Shown: positions 22,111-34,909 of the stretch, in pieces | Numbering within the stretch: the first letter of the stretch is position 1 | How the letters are laid out: the number at the start of each line of letters is the position of its first letter | Source of the DNA: Spirometra erinaceieuropaei | Taxonomy: Eukaryota; Platyhelminthes; Cestoda; Diphyllobothriidea; Diphyllobothriidae | Assembly: GCA_902702965.1 (NCBI GenBank) | Contig: CACRXP010000160.1 | Span: 21,496-85,495, forward strand | DNA length: 64,000 bases | Reading direction: 5' to 3' | Position numbers and translations under genes: made by a program | The notes under the pieces: generated by a model | What the model saw: the letters and a program-made list of their open reading frames with translations, nothing else | The model's database searches: none | What the model was told of the DNA's origin: nothing

Positions 22111-24343
22111 GCCATCCACCTGCGGCCTCTCTCGTCTCCGGTCTTCTTGACACTGTCTTGACACCGGGCTCGGGCGAGGGAGGAGGAGAGAGTGTAGGTA
22201 GATGCTACGCAAGTCTACCGGCACTATAAACCCCTGCGTAAGTCACCGTCCCTGCTCCCATTGCTGCTGCAACTGTGGGGCACACGGTGGACATCATCGA
22301 AACCGATGGTCGAACTGTCATATGACTTTTCATGGTGCAGAACAAGGGAAAGCCTGAACGATGTACCACCGGGAAGATAACCTTAACTCTAGGAGGGCAG
22401 TAGTGTAAGTAGCAGTGACGGTCATATTTCTGAAGACAATTATAATAATAGCATCAGTATTATAATACCAAACCTACCCCAAACCCTGGACCTCGAACGA
22501 GAACGCAGTCATTCGATCTATCGATCTGGCGCCGGCATACGGAGCCCTATGCAGTCAGCTCCGGACCTGCGTCACAGAATTTTTAATTGGCCCATATCCC
22601 ATATGAATCTTGCTTGTTCCGTTGGCGCTTTTATCTCCGAAGATGGACTCCTGTACGAGTTTGAAAACCTGGACAAATAAGAGTTTCGGTCATCGAGCAG
22701 TCTTTTTTTCTCTTCATAAATACATCTGGAATTTGGACATTTACCTCCAATTGTTTTATATCTTTGATGAATGGGTTCTGGCCGGAAAGCCTGGAAACAT
22801 GGAAATATCCGACGCCGCAAATTTGCATTGTTTGCTTTGTGAGGAAGTGATTTTAAAGGGAAAATTAGGCAAAAACTACTTATGGGTGGACTTGGTGTAG
22901 CACAATCATGATATGAAATATATTTTGACACTAAGACAGTATTCTATAAATCACTTTACGTTTATGCAATAGCATTATCTGCAAATAGATCGATGACGGG
23001 AAAATTTGGTTTTGATGTATTTACTGTTGTTTAAAGAGCAACTATTCAATTGATGCCCACATGGCTGCACTGGAGTTCTAGGAGGGGAAGAGGTGATCCT
23101 TTTCCGTACTGTAATCAGACAAGATCGGGAAACCCCCGAAATGCGTAGACATTACATCCATCATTAAGTGTGGAGATTTGGCCGGAGTCAGACTGAGCCC
23201 CTGGAACCACAAAGGCGTTTAATTCTCCTGATTAGGCAGCCACGTCAAGAAACTGCGGCGCTAACCTTTGGTTTTTTTCATTTTTACGCACAAAACAAGT
23301 AGGAACCTATCCTGACATCTTGCCGGCAGCCCTATCGAAGACCGCTCACAGGCATCAGTGTGTATTCAACTTCACTGACTGTTGCTGCTACTGCTGGATG
23401 AGGCTCGTAATGAGTAATAAGCACTAAATTCCGTCCCCGGGTGTTAACAAGTCTGATAATGCATGCGCGAGCGACATGTTGTTTACACACTATGAATTTG
23501 TTTGCTATGAACTGTATGGTCGATGACTGTCTGAACTGAACGAACTAATTTACATCTCATAGCTTTATTTTTTGGAAAAGTAGTAGGAATAATGTTAACG
23601 TTTTTCCAAGAGCAGTAACAAACTCCATTTCTGCTCCAGCGGAGCGAGTGAGCAACGAGTAATCTAAACCGTACTGTTGGTTATGTGTTGTTAACGTTAT
23701 TTTCCAGCAATTACTAAGCTCAAGCTTCTCATCTCCGCAATGAAGTCCCTATTACCGCAGTTATGACAAATGTCCTTTGTTGAATTCACGACTGATTAAG
23801 TCGTGTTTGGGAAAATGGGCTTTTAAGATCCAGCTATGTTGTTTTTATTTTTGTTTTTTAGAACAGTTTCTGACAAAGATCAGATTATCTTCTTATCAAC
23901 AAAATGTGGCACTCCGCACAATTAGAGTCTATCACTAGTGCAGGGAATAAGCATTCTGGTCGTCAGTCCTTTCTACTTGAGGCATACGAAAAGTCATAAG
24001 GTTGAGAATTAGATTATTAGCGGAGGATCTCCAGAATTAGAACGACAAAAGACTCAGAAATGTCAGAAGACTATAGTATATGATGGCGAGAGGGTCGATG
24101 GATCTAGGGGATTATCCATTTAATCTGTACGGTCGCAAGGATAAGCGGATTTTTGCAAAAATAGCATGCCGAAGTCACGACAGATGACTTGAATGAGAGC
24201 GCTGTAAAACTCGGAGAATTCGGATAGTCATATCGTGTCTGAGGCGACGTCTTGGAAGTTCCAGGGGATTATCCATAAAAATGCTGCTGTCTAAGTAATA
24301 AACAAGTTTTTGCTAAAATAAGCATGCCCTAATGTACGGTAGA
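22111..24343. other. No secure feature
   Basis: Mostly AT-rich intergenic DNA. A TAATCAGACAAGATCG block at 23110-23160 recurs at 31148-31190. Blocks at 24100-24190 and 24264-24340 share GGGATTATCCAT and TTTTTGCNAAAATA, possibly eroded foldback arm pieces. Open frames at 22572-22931 show no domain. Confidence 0.35.
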
Positions 24344-25304
24344 TGTGCCCACTCATGAAATGTTAACCGAAATTCTGAAATATATTCTCGATTTTAGATA
24401 ATTGCTGAAGTGGTGTTGTGATATCAGTTATTGTGCAGCACAATCCTAAGGGGTTTTCATCACACCAGAATGCCGGCTTTTTGAATGTACCTCTTTTTGG
24501 TCGTTTGCAAAAACTTCACTTCATAAAAAGTAATTACTTATTTAGTTATTGGTTTTTGATGCTCTTGTAAATTCGATCATATTTATGGAAAACAGGCATA
24601 CAAATATTTCCTACTGTACCATTTGGTAACCAATTGCTTCTTCTTTATATTTTATACTCAAATAAAGTTCCTATTTTGAGAATTTTGGGGATGTAAAATG
24701 CCTATTCTTACAGCACCACATCATCACGTTTAATAATGCGACAATCAGTGGAAGATCTCATGGCTTGTGAGTACTCACCGCTTAGGAGGAAACACATATT
24801 TCCCTATGCTTCTCAAAGGACACTTCGAAGAGTTCACAAAATTTTGTAATGGATGCAGAATATGTTGTATACGTCATGAGGGGCATTAATGAACGGACAG
24901 ATACGATGTCATAGGGACGCTGCGCGGTCTTAAAAATCTCGTAATTAGAAACTTACAAAACCTAAAAGGTACTCTTTCGTCGAGTAGTAAATGTAAAGAT
25001 GGCGTGATTTTCTGCCCAAAAGGTAAATAAAACATAGTTTTGTTCAGAAAATTTATTTAAATTTATAATGCTCTTGAAAAGTTATATGAAAAATGGATAC
25101 CACTTAAGTAACCATTTTCATACGGAGTGCAGTTTTTGGAGGGGTAGAAAACAAGTGCATTCAGAGGCCAGAATTCTGTTGTGTTCGAAATATCGTGGGA
25201 TTATTCTGTATGATAACTAATATTAAAACTCCATCTAAGTAATCCTACCTAATCGAAGACGCATTTCAGAATTTCCGCCAACCCATCATGAGATCTGCCA
25301 CTCA
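24344..25304. mobile_element. Foldback element FB3 (long inverted repeats)
   Basis: The left arm starts TGTGCCCACTCATGAAATG and then CCGAAATTCTGAAATAT. The right arm's complement starts TGAGTGGCAGATCTCATGAT and then GCGGAAATTCTGAAATGCG. Shared internal blocks include TTATTGTGCAGCACAATCC and CCAGAATGCCGGCTTTTTGA against AATAATCCCACGAT and CCAGAATTCTG. The centre carries TCTTAAAAATCTCGTAATTA, which matches the loop of FB1 (TCTTTAAAACCTCATAATTA). So this is a family member about 960 bp long. The arms are more diverged than those of FB1. Confidence 0.7.
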
Positions 25305-28300
25305 CTGTACTTGTAAAGTATACAGTCTAGCTCAGTTTTATGAGTACTACATGAGGTTTTCCTTCCAAGGTAAAGAAAGTCGTGACATTCCTCTAGCGGG
25401 ATGCATACAGTACGTAGACCGGAAACCCTGAATTTAAGTGGGAAGGCAGGTGATGCAAAAGCTATTCGAGTATAGAAAGCTTTTTTAAAAAACCTTAAGT
25501 CATTTACTCTTCAAGTAGGAAAATTTGAGAAAAGTACAATTTGCCACAAAAAGAATACATGAAAGAACATTTTTGCACACTTTTCCCATGAAATGTAATT
25601 GAATTTATAAGGGAATTGAAATTCAATATGAACTTTTCATACTTCCTATGTAATTGCTTTTACTTAGACTTAACTTTCCTTGCTCTTGTCTATAGCTGCA
25701 AAAGGGGATATCAGTGCTTAAGATTACGCACTATACTGGTACGTCGGTTATTGTCCTTGAGGAATGTAAGCATAAATGAAGATCCTTGCATTTGCATTTT
25801 AGACAATTATTTATGACGAAGTAAAATAGATCTACGTTTTTCTAATACAATTTAAATAACGAAAAGTATATTTTTAAGTCGAATTATACTATTGTACGTA
25901 ACTATTCCTCTGCTCGCAAATTCCGCAAAACCCCAGCACTAACCGGCGAAGATGTTTCCTTATTTCCCAAGTCTCTGCAACTGGGCCTAGAGTATCCGAA
26001 GAAAACAGGACCTGCGAAGGGAAAATTACTCATTGAAGAAGTTAGAATCGACGGATTGCAGGGGTCTCCTCGCAACACTAAGTCAAGTTTTGTGTTTATG
26101 CCGGACCCTGCAGTCAGTAGCAATAAAATTCGCAATGTGCGCGATTGGTAGTTTGCACTGAGTATGTCGCAAGATAAGCGTGGTTTCAAAGCCCAGGCAA
26201 TGGGGTCGCTAATCGGTATCGGTTATAGCAAAAGCATTGTGTTCGTCTGGGTCATTCTTTTCATCCGTCAAAACCAAACCTAGATTTCGGCCGATTTTAC
26301 TAAATGCACATATCAGTAACCATACCCTAAGAGGGTCTCAAGTGCGGGCAATTGTTTAACTAGAATATGTCGCCTCACTTGCTTAAACGCAGGCATATTC
26401 ATCATTTAATGCTTTCGACTCCCTTAGAGAAGTGTCTGCTCAAAGTGAAACCGATTTACCTCAGTATACACAATGTCTCCAATTTGAAGAAACCATCCAA
26501 ATGAAGTGCGACGTAAAAAGATTTGATGCATCTTATTCTACGCGAAGATGAGTAGCTGTTGTACGGTAGTCTGTCTGTTGAAGACATGTTTACTTGCAAG
26601 GCAGTGGTTATAGCCTAAATCTAAGGCCCACTCAGGCATCTCAAAAGCTCCGTTTTAACCCTTGCCCTCCTCACCCGTTTGGGTTCCTTTTTCCTTCTGA
26701 CCACAGAGAATCGGGCTATCTGCCACCACTTCTGGTTGAAATCCCAGGGGCTGCCCAACTGATGGGCGCCAGAGTTTGCTCATTTGCTTGTAATTACTAC
26801 CTCAATCTTCTGTCGAATCTTAAAAAAATTTCTGTCGTTATTCGTAACTGCTGCGCAGAGAGAGTTAGTTTGATGGACACACAGGGTGGGACATATCGGC
26901 GTATTTGCGAGCGTTTCCCAGCCGTAACCTAAATGAGGAGAGTTTGATATTTTAGCTCATAAATGTCGCTTGTGCCAAGGCTAAATATCCAGGTCAATTT
27001 TTAAAAAAGAGCAACACTTTCTCTCTTTTTTAAAATTTCACATGTATACATATTTGTGCTGGTTTGTGCATTTGAACGGAGTAATAACAAAATATTATCG
27101 TTTTTTCGATTATTCTCTCAAGTTTTAGGTATGTCGAGATGCTTTGGAGGCAACCGCGTAAAATACGCTTAGTAAACGCGTAGCTTAGCTTTTGAGCACA
27201 GGATAAGACGCAGTCGAACATTTCGCACCCCTCTCATATGTAATTTAGAAACGAGAACTGTGCCATACTAGACGCCTGGAGAGTGTTTTAATTGATATTC
27301 CAGAACGCAGGCAAAGTCCAGAGTAGGACAGGGAGATAAGGAGAGATAACGGAAACAACCTCAAAAGAGGAGGCGAATGCGATCTTTTGGTTGCTGAGGG
27401 AAATCGTCATGGTCCGACAAAAGGACCCAATAATAGACTGAAAAATATAAAATCTCCTCTGAACGTTTATTTCGAAGAAATCAACGGACGTGAACGCTCA
27501 TTTGAGGAAGCTCCTAGCAAAGCCCACATTGGTGAGAGGTCCTATAGCTAAATATGTTTTTATTTTGTTAAGAACATCCTAGACACAAGTATTAGCGAAG
27601 TGCTCATTTTTTGTTTAAATATCATGGTTCACGGAAATTCCGGTTTAACCTAAGAATTAAACCACCATTCGCAGGAAAATAACTGCTGAATATCTCACTG
27701 TGTTGCTGAAAGATTTCAGTGACTACCTTAATTTGAGGCCCTCGATGCGCACTATTACAGAAACCATTTGTTTGGAGCAATCAACAGAAGATACTGTAAA
27801 CCTCATTGTGATGGCTTTCAAGGAAAGGGTGTCCTGCGACCCAATGTTCTCAATAGTCCTGATTGAACTGTTGCCCTACATTGTTTTTCTATCGAGTATA
27901 GCGAGTGTGCCATTGGTCGACGTGCTCTGGGGCAGCACGAAACAGAAGTTACGCTACAAGTCAGAAAACTTTCCGGTTGAGAGAGTTTCGCCCATAAATT
28001 GCCCTCAGACAGCGTTGGAAAGGAATAGTGTACAAGGCGGATGAATACAATACATGAAAAGAAAGAGTAATGACTGTACATGAATACGCTCCAATGCTTT
28101 TGCCAGAAGTAAAAAATGCAAATAAATGATAAAAACCACGATACGCCAACTCCATCGCTTTTGTAACGAAGAGCATGTTTTAACTCAACATGGAGAAAAT
28201 GTTTTCCGTCTCACTGGAATCTTTTGCCATTTTTCGCATCGAAACAGTGGGCTGTTATTATGCATGTTGTTCAAACTGAGGGCATCGATCCAAGCAAGCA

Positions 28301-31300
28301 GATGTTAACCTTCAGCAAACTGAAACATCATTTTGTGCCGTGTACTCTGTGTGATTAGCCTTTTCATCTTTTAGAAAGGTAAAACCACTTTTAAAAATTT
28401 GATTCGCACATTTTTGTCCATTGTTGTCCCTAAGACAGTAATAATGTAGGCGGCGAGGGGACTTTTATCGACTATCAGGTGAGTAAGACCGAGACCTTAA
28501 GAGCGCTACCACCGGGGACTGCACTATAGCTGGCAGATGGATTTTATCATTGCAAAAAGGGTCACTGTAGAGTCGCTGTCTCTGTCGGCGACACTGTTCG
28601 GTTAGTCATCTTCACGGACTGTAGAAGCGAGAGCTCCAAGGTAAATTCAAATCATCGCTTGCTCATTCTACAATGGAGACACCTCTGTACACGTTAGTAT
28701 ATTGTGAGTTGCTCAGTATGACTTCTCTGTGATGCTCCTATCTACCTGAAAAACGATCATAAAGCTCACATCGCCGCTCATTTACAAATTGTTATGAAAC
28801 ATTCCATCTGGTGTCCACCTTAGTGTGCGCCGTGACAAAGTAAATTCTGTTGTATTCCAGTGGACAGTCTACTGTTTGATATTTAGGAAGGTTTTTTGCA
28901 ATAGTTTGCTTTTCAATTTTGCACTGGTTCAGATTTAATCCCTCAGGATGCGAGGCCTTTTACAGTCCCTTTGGATGAATGTCACAGGAATAAGCGTCCT
29001 CGCAGGAAGGGATGTAGAGTGCTTGAGTAACGACTAAGAATTTGGCATACGAATGGCCAATGAAACCTGAGCATACCCCTCTTCAAACGTTGACAGAACT
29101 CGTTTTTCAGGAAATACTGTACTTTCTGGAGATGGTTGGACCTGTCGAGTCTCAGGGAATCCTCCTTATGAAAGTCATTATCATCCAGTTTGCAGTGTCT
29201 TAAGTTGGTTGTTCCAAACAGATTATTTCTCTAATACACGCTTATATGAAGAAAGCCTTAAAATCTGGAAATTTATAAAAATTGTGAAAAGTATCATGGG
29301 GGAATCAAAAACTGGTTAACGATTATATGTTTGTTTTGGGTGCATTATATATTTTTATTACTCACGCACAAAAAACCGAATTTGGTCTGGCAGAGGCTAA
29401 ACTTTTCCCGTTTTCTGTGTCCTCGACCTGGGAAACCGGTACAAATATGCTGATGTACCCCACCTCATGCGTTCATCAAAACCAGCTTTGACCTCTCCGT
29501 CGTCAATAATAACGGCGGAATTTTGATAAATATTTTCCAGAAGACTGAACTCTTGGTTATGAGGAAATACGTAAAAATGAACTCTATCAGGTACATAGCT
29601 TTTGGGATTGTATCTTGAAGCGGTGTCCGATGGTTGAGTTCCGCGGTGAGCTCAACCACACCGTGCATTTAGGACACAGGTGTTAGTCTAAGATTGAGGC
29701 AATAGCCGCCATCTTGCGATTAGGCAAGCCCTCAAAAGACCGATAGAGAAATGGCAGTCACTCACTCTCATGCAACATGATATGAGGCAAGCATTGGGCG
29801 TCGTTGTTCAGTCGGACAATTACATCAAGTTGAATAGATTTTACATACTGGATATGATTTGGTCCTGCTACATTCTTCGGTACGAACAGTTAGTCTCCTA
29901 AAATACTTCTAAATATAAAACAAGGAGCCTGCTTATAATTACGCTAGGGAAACAGACGGCGCTTAGCCAAACAGTTTACTGAACTTGAGGCAGCCTTCGG
30001 CTTCATCTCCAGCGGGGGACAGTCTTAGTAACGCGAACCGGTCAAAATCTAGACTTGATTTAAGCCGAAGACGCACACTACGTTTGTTACAACCGTAGAC
30101 GAGGACCAATCTCACTTCGTGACAATTCGTAACCGCATTTTTCCGTGCGCAGACGCATTTACCAAGACGTCAAAATGCAAATCCCGCTTATTAATATCTT
30201 TATTGTTGCTAACTACAAGGTTCTACATGAAAACCAAACTTGGTCACGTGCGACGATTGTTACTTTGATCCATTGGTTCCAATTTTTGTCAGTAATTGTC
30301 TTTTTAATATTCAGTTTGATCTGGTTAGTCTGGATCCACTAAATGCAGTAGGCAATAGTGCACCTAGTTTCAGAATTCGTATGCAGTGGGCAGATGTGTG
30401 GCCACATGTTCGCGACGCCTACCTTCAGACAGCGTCATTCGGTTGCCCCGTGACAACAGATCAAATCAGGGCTTCCTCACATCGGTGTGTCCGCTGATTT
30501 ACTTTCTCTCAGCTGCATGTACGCCTGCAGTTAACCATTCTTCGCCGATTCCTGTCGAGGACAAAGAACTGGACTAAGATCGGGTTTCTAATTGTCCCTG
30601 GTGTTTACTTCCAGTACATAAGCCCTAGTACACCTCCAACTTCTTCTCTGAACGTGTCTGATTCCAGTGCTTTTGTATGCCACCTGCACAACTCATTATT
30701 TTGGTCTCCTACGACTTCCAAGAAAAGTGTCTAAGTACAGCATAGCGAGCACTAAGCTAGACTTTTACAGAATACTGGCAAATGTCGTATTATTCTTAAT
30801 TTTACGACCGTCTGTAACATATTAGACGAGTCAAATATGGTGGAAAACCTGGAAATATACTTATATCCAAAACCCCAATTTCACCGCTTTCGGTTTCTGA
30901 AGGGTGTTTTCTATAACGAGAAAATGTAGGTAACGTCCGCGTATTGGCGACTCTTAAAATTCCAGCTGGGGATTATGGGAGGTGTCTTTTTTCTAGTATT
31001 ATCGTCTGCAAAGACATCGAACTAGGGAACGGTCGCTTCGACCTGTATTCTGCCCTCAAGAGATTATTCTGTAATCCATGCCTAAATTATCGGAAAAAAA
31101 CTACGTTTGAGTTCCGAGATAAAAAAAACAATTCTTTTTTCGTGTTGTAATCAGACAAGATCGCACAACCTCCCAACTATGTGCACATTGTATTCACTAG
31201 CTACTGCAAAGGTGTTTTCATGCCTCACGTAAAGACTGCCATTTGGCAGGTTTCTACCATGTTAGAAAGTCAGAAAGAGACTAATTATGTTAGCAAACGT

Positions 31301-31780
31301 AACCGAACAAGATCGATAATCTGAGATACAGAAAGTGCCCAACGGATCACAAGAATCGTATTGTTGACGTTTTGGGGAGCTTGGTCGGCTCTCCATTGCA
31401 TTTACGCTTCCCCATTCTGCATTAGCAGACAAAGCGAATAGAGGCAGATCTTACCTAGTTTTTGAAAGCACGGAAGCCTTGTCGTTGATCATGACTGTAG
31501 ACTATCCGAAATCGTAAGCACGGTTGACATCCAGCCCATAGTGCCATCGGCAGCTTGCCCACCGGCAACAGCGTTCATCCAACTCAGATTAATGTAACTG
31601 AAATTGCAAATGAGGTCCTTGGGTTGATTTTGATATGGGCTGTTTACTGCTAGTAAAGAAATACTGAAAAGGCAATGTGCAGGTCTATTTCATTCATCCT
31701 TGGTTCTGTTATAGTAGAGTTGATATTGGCTTTTTGGACAAAACCTGCGAACTCGAGATACGACAGTTCGACCGTCGGTT
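25305..31780. other. Long AT-rich stretch without secure features
   Basis: About 6.5 kb of intergenic DNA. The longest clean frames, 114 aa (27700-28044, plus) and 112 aa (26594-26932, plus), show no recognisable domain. Around 29470-29700 a few plus-strand residues faintly resemble a decayed LINE RT, but not enough to annotate. No RNA gene or element was recognised. Confidence 0.4.
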
Positions 31781-31792
31781 TCAACGATGTCC

Positions 31793-31850
31793 ACTGTATG
31801 CTACAGAGCAAGGTGCAGCAAGCAGGGTGACTTGCGCACGAATCAGTTTA
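31793..31850 (-). repeat. SINE-1 tail, running into a gap
   Basis: GAGCAAGGTG, CAGGGTGACTTGCGCACGAA and TCAGTTTA match the SINE-1 3' tail at 490-545. The rest of the copy lies in the N run. Confidence 0.6.
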
Positions 31851-31961
31851 NNNNNNNNNNNNNNNNNNNNNNNNNNNNNNNNNNNNNNNNNNNNNNNNNN
31901 NNNNNNNNNNNNNNNNNNNNNNNNNNNNNNNNNNNNNNNNNNNNNNNNNNNNNNNNNNNNN
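31851..31961. other. Assembly gap (N run)
   Basis: 111 undetermined bases inside a SINE-1 copy. The repeat probably caused the assembly break. Confidence 1.
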
Positions 31962-33216
31962 GGTCCAGCAACTGGCAACCATTTTTCTTCAAATTACGAG
32001 TGACAAGCGTATGAAAAATGTTTACAATATGTAATATTCGTAGATGACAATAAAACTTTTCCCTATACTTAAAGCCTGCAGAAAGGACATGCTAACTGAC
32101 TACAATTTAATATGGAGTATCAAGGCATATTATTATCCATACAGTAAAGCTACACAATTGTTTTAAGTAGAAAGCATCAGTAGTGGAACTCTTGATGAGC
32201 GCATACATAGTTTTTTATAGAAACCTCTGGCTTTTCAGTTAATGACTGCTGCTCAGTATATTATTTGAGGAACTGGTTGGCGTCAGTAGTCCTTAAAAAA
32301 CCCCACCCGCTGGTCTCCGACGGTGAAATAATAACCTTAAAAAGGAGAAGTTCAGCGCACTTTTCCGTCTTCTTGCAGGCCTCCGCCTGTCCGAACTTAG
32401 TTGACAAATAATGTCGATTTTGTCACCACATGAATTATAAAAAAAAGAACCACGGTTTTCCTAAAGTGGCATGCTGAAACGCTAAAAGTTCTTGTAGGGT
32501 ATGAAATTTTTACAAAGAAGTGAGCAACCAAATGTTTGGAAGGAAGACAGCGAAAAAAAAAGGTAATAAACTTTTGACTGCCTTTTGTTCAACGAAAAGT
32601 CCTTTGGATATTCGTCGTATATGCTGGGACTCAGGCAACGACTATTGTGCTTCCGCATAGGTATTCTATGCGGCCGGCTTTAGATGCTGTCAAGAGACGC
32701 AGAAACTCTCCGGATGAACTATTTCTTCACTAGCGAAGGACCCTCTCTTTTAACCCTATGTCATTTGAATTGATGAATTATTCCTTCTACTCAGCAACTT
32801 TGGTGAGTGTCATTCACTAAAGATACGAAGCTTGATTGAAATATCGATCGGGCTCTAACCCTCTTGTAAATCCTTATTCTTCTACGATCTATTATCCGCT
32901 TATTTTCTCGGGTTAACTTACCCTTTAATGAAGTACGTGGACTTGCGTACCATATATTTTAAGTGCTTGCGTCGGACTCCACTCATAGCCATTTATCCAC
33001 TAGTATTCTGTTGCCTACATCCCCTTTTCCACCACTTATTGCCCTCCTTTGATGATTCGCATCAAGCCCAGAAGGATGTCTTGATCGTAAAACATATAGT
33101 TCATGTGCTTTCTATTGCCATCGATATTATTTTGGTCAACAGTATGACGTTTTGGCACTTTGTAGCAATTGAACTCACCATCAAATATATTTCTTTTATG
33201 TTACATCGACAGAGGA
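31962..33216. other. No recognisable feature
   Basis: AT-rich intergenic DNA. The 107-aa frame at 32928-33251 overlaps the start of FB2 and has no domain. Confidence 0.4.
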
Positions 33217-34170
33217 TGCGCCATCTTATGAAATTTTCGCCGAAATTCTAAAATATGCTTTTGACTCTGAAAGATTACTTGCGTAGAGTTGTAATACTAA
33301 TTACCGTGCAGCATGAGTCCACGATATTTTGCTCATGCCAGGATGTCAGCACTTAAACGAGCTTCTTTCCATCTGTCTGGAAGCCACACCCTAAAAATGG
33401 CTACTTGAGTGGAAGACGTTTTGTTCTGGTTGGTTTTAATGCCCTTAAAAATACAAATATGTAATGCGGATAGAATGTGGCTAGATATCCGTCCTTTTAC
33501 TAATTTGACAGAAAATTACGTTTTCTTTTAATTTTGTACCTGATGAGAGTATATATTTCAGTCTTGAATAGTTTCAATTATGAAACTTCTATGACCGTGA
33601 GATGTCCGTTTACAAATTATCACACCTCTACATTTAATAATGTTGCTTGCAGAGTTTACAATATGGTACAATTCGACCACAAAATTTTGCAAACCCCATC
33701 TTTTTAATAGCGTATCAAAAATGTTCAACTCTACTTACCTAGAAAATACACTGCTTTTACTTTTGAAACCTTGAATGCAAGTTTAACGGCAGGTCAGTGT
33801 TCACACTTATTTGGGAAGCAAAATGGTTTTTTAAACTGAATGACATTTTTTCTTCAAGTTCAAAGTTTTAAAAGAATGTACTTAACTCCAAATGGGCGAA
33901 AGAAGGAATATTCATGTTCATGTTTTCTATGAAATATATTTGAATTTATGGGGATCAATAAGAAAAAATGATGCCATTTGCCTTTGCATTTTTTACTGTA
34001 TGTAGTTTTGCTGACGGTCGGAAGGAAGCACGTTCAAATGCACTCATCCTACTACGACTATTATATCTTGCGATTCTACTGCATGACTATTGATACTACA
34101 ACCTCATTTAACTAATCTCTTCTAACAAAAAACGCTTTTGAATTTCGGTTAACATTCCATAAAATAGCGT
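33217..34170. mobile_element. Foldback element FB2 (long inverted repeats)
   Basis: The left arm begins TGCGCCATCTTATGAAAT and continues CGCCGAAATTCTAAAATATG, AGAGTTGTAATACTAATTA and GCCAGGATGTCAG. The right arm (complement from about 34170) reads TTTTATGGAATGTTAACCGA, AATTCAAAAGCG and AGGTTGTAGTATCAATAGTC. It then has TTTGAACGTGCTTCCTTCCG and CATAGAAAACATGAACATG. The interior is AT-rich with no open frame. Same architecture as FB1 and FB3, with strongly diverged arms. Confidence 0.65.
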
Positions 34171-34410
34171 TTCTACTGTATATTTAGAATTAATGGCTGC
34201 GAATTTGCCTTGCCTAGCCTGTTCTTGTACTTTCTCACAACTCCTGCTACAATTAAGCCGATCGAAACTTGCCACTCTAGTTCTATCTCGAATATTTGAT
34301 TTTAATGAAGACAACGCGCCAAAGCGGCGATCTAATCTGTCATCTTGACATTCCAACGAATATTTCAGCACAGTAGAAGTCAACTTTGATTCTTTAACTT
34401 TTCTACTCAC
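34171..34410 (-). other. Unrecognised 100-aa open frame, basic and serine-rich
   Basis: The frame from 34410 down to 34108 has about 78 residues outside FB2, with a protein-like composition (for example LECQDDRLDRRFGALSSL and VASFDRLNCSRS). Its C-terminal part runs into the FB2 arm. No family was recognised and no copy was seen elsewhere in the window. It could be chance, a decayed exon or part of an unknown repeat. Confidence 0.2.
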
Positions 34411-34551
34411 CGTGACGTTTTGAATAGTTTTTCTTCACGGCCACGCATGAAGCGAAAATTGCAGGCTTAAAGTAAGCGAAACGTCGGTCGGTCCCTGGAG
34501 GAACACATGTCGAGCTCCACTTGTACGGTGGCTTTCTACAAAGAAGGGCTC

Positions 34552-34637
34552 GCCGCTTCGGTGGGATTCGAACCCACACAGTAAGGGGAAGGCTTTAGTG
34601 CAGCCAGCGCTCTAACCACTTGAGCCACGAGGTCCCG
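34552..34637 (-). pseudogene. tRNA-like sequence, minus copy of an inverted pair
   Basis: On the minus strand: CGTGGCTCAAGTGGTTAGAG (box A), an anticodon arm GGCT / loop GCACTAA / AGCC, a long variable region, and a strong box B with T-arm GTGGGTTCGAATCCCAC (34558-34574). The anticodon by position would be ACT (serine). The acceptor stem halves pair poorly and there is no uridine at position 33. It is therefore a tRNA pseudogene or SINE head rather than a working tRNA. Confidence 0.55.
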
Positions 34638-34907
34638 CCGGATGACGAGAGTTTAATCACATTTGGGTCAAGTTACCCGCCCAATCTACTGCTACGTCTG
34701 GAATTCACCAAATCTGATACAGTAAGTTGACTGCCCAAGCAGGATTTCCTAAGTAATTCACCTACGTTGCAGTAGGTTGGGCGGGTAACTTGACCCAAAA
34801 GTGATTAAACTCGCGTCATCCGGCGGGGCCTCGTAGCTCAAACGGTTAGAGCGTTGGCTGTACTAAAGCCTTCCCCTTACTGCGTGAGTTCGAATATCAT
34901 CGAGGCG
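34555..34907. repeat. Inverted repeat with about 140-bp arms built on tRNA-like units
   Basis: The left arm (34555-34696) and right arm (34765-34907) are inverted copies: the tRNA-like unit, then GATGACGAGAGTTTAATCAC, GGGTCAAGTTACCCGCCCAA and CTACTGC. They are separated by a spacer of about 68 bp. By eye the arms match at roughly 85-90%. Confidence 0.8.
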
Positions 34908-34909
34908 CC
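34827..34909 (+). pseudogene. tRNA-like sequence, plus copy of an inverted pair
   Basis: The 5' strand GGCCTCG pairs with 3' CGAGGCG in six of seven positions. The D-arm is TAGCTCAAACGGTTAGAGC. The anticodon arm is GGCT/AGCC around loop GTACTAA. A type-II-like long variable region follows. The T-arm has decayed (GTGAG against ATCAT around TTCGAAT). Acceptor quality here and T-arm quality in the minus copy are complementary, as expected from two independently decaying copies. Confidence 0.5.

Noticed and set aside
29470..29700. Possible LINE RT residues on the plus strand
   Set aside because: Only a few residues fit a post-YADD segment, and no flanking motif was found.
34827..34909. Functional tRNA gene
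   Set aside because: The T-arm is broken and position 33 is not U; it behaves as a repeat unit with an inverted partner.
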